From: Burkholderia thailandensis E264
Lineage (GTDB): Bacteria; Pseudomonadota; Gammaproteobacteria; Burkholderiales; Burkholderiaceae
Length of the DNA: 64,000 nucleotides
Assembly (NCBI RefSeq): GCF_000012365.1
Contig: NC_007651.1
Span: 3,410,001 to 3,474,000, forward strand
Direction: 5' to 3'
Made by a program: the position numbers and the translations under genes. The number at the start of each line of letters is the position of its first letter. The first letter of the stretch is position 1. Of this stretch, positions 60,786 through 64,000 are shown piece after piece. A model generated the notes under the pieces. It worked only from the letters and a program-made list of their open reading frames with translations, made no database searches and had not been told where the DNA came from.

Positions 60786-61732
60786 TCGTACACCCCGCGC
60801 AGCGCGAGCCCAAACGCGACCGCGAAACCCGGCGACCGGGCGAACCCGTCGTCGACCGCGCCGAGCGTGCCGCCTGCCGCGCATTCGAACGGCAATACGA
60901 TGCAGCCGAGCAGGTCGCCCACATCGGCGAGCGAAATCTGCGCGCCGCCGAGCCACTCCGGGTCGCCCGCGATGAACGCGCAGCGCGGCGCACCGGCCCG
61001 CGCAAGCTCGCGCAGCGCGTCGGCAAGATCCGCGTGCTCGGGCGCCGGATAGCGAATCTGCGCGGCAACCGTATCGGCCGACACGAGCCAGCCGTACACC
61101 CCGCCCTCGCCGATCCAGACGCCAAGATACGGCTCGCCGTCATCGACTTCGCGCGCGGCGACATGGCGTATCGCCCGCAGGGCGGCGGGCGGCTCGCCGT
61201 CGATCGCGACGAGTTCGACGCCCGCCGACGCGGCCGCCTCGATCCGCGCGTCGAGATGCACGTGCGCCGCGGTCGCGAACGCGACCTCCGGCGAAGCGCC
61301 CGCGTCGTTCACGCACCAGTCGACGGCGAGCGCGTCGCGCGCGAGCCCCGTCAGCCGCTCGGCCGCCGCGCGCACCGCGGGCTCGATGGCCGCCGCCGCA
61401 GTCTCCGCGCTCGGCCACGCGAGCGTCGAGCTCGAGAACGCCCCCTCCGGCAGCGCCATCACGCCCGCCATCGTCCGCCGCGCGAGCCCCGCCGGCCGTA
61501 CCTGCGGCGCGCGGCCGAGCGCCGCCGTCATCGCGGCCGCCACGGCCGTCCAGTCGGCATCGGCCGGCTCGGCGAACGCGCCGGCCGGCAAAGGTTCCGC
61601 GTCGAGCGCCTCGAGCCGGACCGTGCCGCCCCCGACACGCCGGCTCAGCACCGCGATCCGCACCGCGCGCCGGCTCACGTCGATCCCTGCCGCGAAGCGC
61701 CGGCCGACCGACCACCACGAACGTCCTTGCAT
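60782..61732 (-). CDS. pilM: Type IV pilus assembly ATPase-like protein PilM
   Basis: PilM is the actin-fold cytoplasmic protein at the base of the pilus machine. The 316-residue protein starts SVGRRFAAGIDVSRRAVRIAVLSRR, the nucleotide-fold start of the family. EPYLGVWIGEGGVYGWLV and the C-terminal SPGFAVAFGLALRGV complete the actin-like core. It is shorter and more Ala-rich than PilM of Pseudomonas (about 350). It is the first pil gene and diverges from mrcA. Confidence 0.87.
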   Translation of the reverse strand: MQGRSWWSVGRRFAAGIDVSRRAVRIAVLSRRVGGGTVRLEALDAEPLPAGAFAEPADADWTAVAAAMTAALGRAPQVRPAGLARRTMAGVMALPEGAFSSSTLAWPSAETAAAAIEPAVRAAAERLTGLARDALAVDWCVNDAGASPEVAFATAAHVHLDARIEAAASAGVELVAIDGEPPAALRAIRHVAAREVDDGEPYLGVWIGEGGVYGWLVSADTVAAQIRYPAPEHADLADALRELARAGAPRCAFIAGDPEWLGGAQISLADVGDLLGCIVLPFECAAGGTLGAVDDGFARSPGFAVAFGLALRGVYE

Positions 61733-61933
61733 CTCAGTCCTCCATCCGCGCGCCTCCCGTCGAGGCGCGATATGGGGTCATTTTGCGAAGCCGGCCGGCG
61801 CGCCGGGAGTCTGCCGAACGGCCAACGCATGCGCCGTCGGGCCGCCGGCGCGCTACAGTGAGTCATCGGCGCGCCGCCAGGCCGCGCCGGTTCCCGCCCG
61901 GAACCCTTCCGGCGTCCGGCAAAACCGGGCAGC

Positions 61934-61939
61934 TATAAT
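61934..61939 (+). promoter_or_regulatory. -10 element for mrcA
   Basis: A consensus TATAAT lies 26 bp before the mrcA ATG on the plus strand. The hexamers 16-18 bp upstream (such as GGCGTC) are poor -35 matches. It falls in the 233-bp divergent gap shared with pilM, for which I see no promoter. Confidence 0.55.
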
Positions 61940-61965
61940 CGCGGGACTGTTTTTCTGGTGTGTCT

Positions 61966-64000
61966 ATGCAATCCACGAATCCTACGTCCCCGCCTCCCCC
62001 GCCCGAGTCGCGCCGCCGCCCGATGTGGCTGAAGCTCGTGCTCGGCGTCGCAGGCGTGTGCGTGGCGCTCGCGGTCTGCGTCGGGCTCGTGCTCGGCTAC
62101 GCGCTCGTCGTCGCGTCGCCGAACATGCCGTCGCTGGACGCGCTGACCGACTACCGCCCGAAGGTGCCGCTGCGCATCTACACGGCGGATCACGTGCTGA
62201 TCGGCGAATTCGGCGAGGAGCGCCGGGACATCGTCCGTCTGCAGGACGTGCCCGATTCGCTGAAGAAAGCGGTGCTCGCGATCGAGGATGCGCGCTTCTA
62301 CGAACACGGCGGCGTCGATCTGACGGGCATCATCCGCGCCGGCATCGTCGCGCTGACGAACGGCCACGCGACGCAGGGCGCGAGCACGATCACGATGCAG
62401 GTCGCGCGCAACTTCTTCCTGTCGAGCGAGAAGACATACACGCGCAAGATCTACGAGATGCTGCTCGCGTACCGGATCGAGCGTGCGCTCACGAAAGATC
62501 AGATTCTCGAGGTCTACATGAATCAGATCTATCTGGGCCAGCGCGCCTATGGCTTCGCCGCCGCCGCGCACGCGTACTTCAACAAGGACCTGAAGGACAT
62601 CACGCTCGCCGAGGCCGCGATGCTCGCGGGGCTGCCGAAGGCGCCGTCCGCATACAACCCGGTCGCGAATCCGAAACGCGCGAAGGTCCGCCAGCAATAC
62701 ATCCTGCAGCGGATGCTCGAGCTGAACTTCATCACGCGCGAGCAGTACGACGAGGCGCTCGCCGAGCCGCTTGTCGTCAAGAGCCCGAGCCGCGAATACA
62801 GCGTGCACGCGGAATACGTCGCCGAAATGGTTCGGCAGATGATGTATGCGCAATATAAGGACGAGGCGTACACGCGCGGGCTGAACGTCGTCACGACGAT
62901 CGATTCCGCAGACCAGACGCTCGCGTACCGCGCGCTGCGAAAGGGCCTGATGACGTACGACCGGCGCCACGGCTATCGCGGCCCCGAAGGCTTCATCGAG
63001 CTGCCCGCGAGCCAGGACGACCGCGAGCAGGCGATCGACGACGCGCTCGTCGACCATCCGGATAACGGCGAGTTGGTCGCGGCCGTCGTCACCGAAACCG
63101 GCCCGCGACAGATTCGCGTCGTGTTCTCGAACGGCAGCGACGCGACGGTGAGCGGCGACGATCTGCGCTTCGCCGCAAGCTCGCTGTCGGCGAGCGCGCA
63201 GCCGAACAAGCGGATCCGCCCCGGCGCGATCGTGCGCGTGTTCAAGAACGACGACGGCTCGTGGGCGATCGGGCAACTGCCGCAGATCGAGGGCGCGTTC
63301 ATTTCGATCGTTCCGCAGGACGGCGCGATCCGCTCACTGATCGGCGGGTTCGACTTCAACAAGAACAAGTTCAACCACGTGACGCAGGCGTGGCGGCAGC
63401 CGGGTTCGTCGTTCAAGCCGTTCATTTATTCGGCGTCGCTCGACAAGGGGCTCGGCCCCGCGACGATCATCAACGACGGCCCGCTCTATTTCAGCGCCGC
63501 CGAGACGGGCGGCCAGCCGTGGGAGCCGAAAAACTACGGCGGCGGCTTCGAGGGCCCGATGTCGATGCGCGTCGCGCTGCAGCGCTCGCGCAACCTGGTA
63601 TCGATTCGCATCCTGAATCACATCGGCCCGAAATACGCGCAGCAATACATCACGCGCTTCGGCTTCGACGCGGATCGCCACCCGGCCTATCTGCCGATGG
63701 CGCTCGGCGCGGGCCTCGTCACGCCGCTGCAGATGGCGGGCGCGTTCTCGGTGTTCGCCAACGGCGGCTACCGGGTCAATCCGTATCTGATCGCCGAAGT
63801 CACCGATCCGAGCGGCAACGTCGTCGCGCGCGCGCAGCCGCTCGTCGCCGAGCAGAACGCGCCGCGCGCGATCGACGCGCGCAACGCGTACGTGATGAAC
63901 AGCCTGTTGCAAAGCGTCGCGCAACGCGGCACCGGCGCGCGCTCGAACGTGCTGAAACGCACCGACCTGGCCGGCAAGACCGGCACGACGAACGACTCGC
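61966..64000 (+). CDS. mrcA: Penicillin-binding protein 1A (C-terminus cut by window edge)
   Basis: PBP1a polymerises and cross-links peptidoglycan. The 678 visible residues have a membrane helix (LKLVLGVAGVCVALAVCVGLVLGYALV) and a glycosyltransferase domain with the catalytic EDARFYEHGGVD, GASTITMQVARNFFLS and IEVY-type QIYLGQRAYGF. The transpeptidase motifs are Ser481-Lys484 (SSFK), SRN near residue 544 and KTGT at the edge. A long insert (about 320-440) precedes the transpeptidase motifs, as in other proteobacterial PBP1a. The gene diverges from pilM, the common mrcA-pil order. Confidence 0.96.
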   Translation, partial: MQSTNPTSPPPPPESRRRPMWLKLVLGVAGVCVALAVCVGLVLGYALVVASPNMPSLDALTDYRPKVPLRIYTADHVLIGEFGEERRDIVRLQDVPDSLKKAVLAIEDARFYEHGGVDLTGIIRAGIVALTNGHATQGASTITMQVARNFFLSSEKTYTRKIYEMLLAYRIERALTKDQILEVYMNQIYLGQRAYGFAAAAHAYFNKDLKDITLAEAAMLAGLPKAPSAYNPVANPKRAKVRQQYILQRMLELNFITREQYDEALAEPLVVKSPSREYSVHAEYVAEMVRQMMYAQYKDEAYTRGLNVVTTIDSADQTLAYRALRKGLMTYDRRHGYRGPEGFIELPASQDDREQAIDDALVDHPDNGELVAAVVTETGPRQIRVVFSNGSDATVSGDDLRFAASSLSASAQPNKRIRPGAIVRVFKNDDGSWAIGQLPQIEGAFISIVPQDGAIRSLIGGFDFNKNKFNHVTQAWRQPGSSFKPFIYSASLDKGLGPATIINDGPLYFSAAETGGQPWEPKNYGGGFEGPMSMRVALQRSRNLVSIRILNHIGPKYAQQYITRFGFDADRHPAYLPMALGAGLVTPLQMAGAFSVFANGGYRVNPYLIAEVTDPSGNVVARAQPLVAEQNAPRAIDARNAYVMNSLLQSVAQRGTGARSNVLKRTDLAGKTGTTNDS

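Noticed and set aside
61386..62858. A 490-codon plus-strand frame across the pilM/mrcA junction
   Set aside because: It crosses two real genes in wrong frames. The in-frame mrcA product from 61966 has all PBP1a motifs and is the true gene.

Overview
The window is a high-GC beta-proteobacterial chromosome segment. It matches the Burkholderia pseudomallei group (pseudomallei, mallei, thailandensis, oklahomensis), most likely chromosome 1. The call rests on gene order and recognisable proteins: a T6SS-1-type secretion cluster, sspAB-petABC, hisGDCB-marC-hisHAFIE-tatABC, mlaFEDACB, gltBD and ugpBAECQ-dgt-aroBK-pil-mrcA. I cannot name the species from sequence alone.

Layout. 1-6317: part of a type VI secretion cluster. 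hcp (cut by the window edge), tssC, tssB and a TPR lipoprotein gene run on the minus strand, and tssJ-tssK-tssL diverge on the plus strand. 6329-7640: a small scar of mobile DNA (a decayed IS3-family transposase with two internal stops and a 22-codon stub of a tyrosine integrase) next to an intact tRNA-Thr(TGT). 7661-11731: sspB, sspA and the cytochrome bc1 genes petC-petB-petA, with long hairpins on both sides of sspA. 11952-13925: a Nif3-family gene and a divergent single-PDZ HtrA-type protease.

14320-32441 is an 18-kb run of minus-strand genes, many overlapping by 4 bp. In transcription order they are mlaF-E-D-A-C-B (lipid transport to and from the outer membrane), an ABC-2 exporter pair, ibaG, murA, hisG-D-C-B, marC, hisH-A-F-I-E, a small membrane protein gene, hinT and tatA-B-C. 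32541-36236 is a thiO-thiS-thiG-thiE thiamine operon behind a clear TPP riboswitch. 36515-42443 holds an SbmA/YddA-type ABC transporter, thpR, an AGCS-family amino-acid symporter and gltD; gltB follows to 47241. 47532-49168 holds a RAYT-type transposase relative that lacks all of its expected catalytic residues, and a divergent ompW. 49314-54417 is the glycerol-3-phosphate ABC system ugpB-A-E-C with ugpQ. It is followed by dgt, aroB, aroK, a type IV pilus pilM-N-(O/P)-Q block and the divergent mrcA (PBP1a), which runs off the end.

Most of the window is conserved core genome. The accessory or odd parts are the T6SS edge with its tRNA/integrase/IS scar, the catalytically dead RAYT, the unusual N-terminal half of ThiE, the fused PilO/PilP-like gene, and several strong intercistronic hairpins. 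I found no CRISPR array, no intact insertion sequence, no rRNA, and no clear undescribed multi-gene system.
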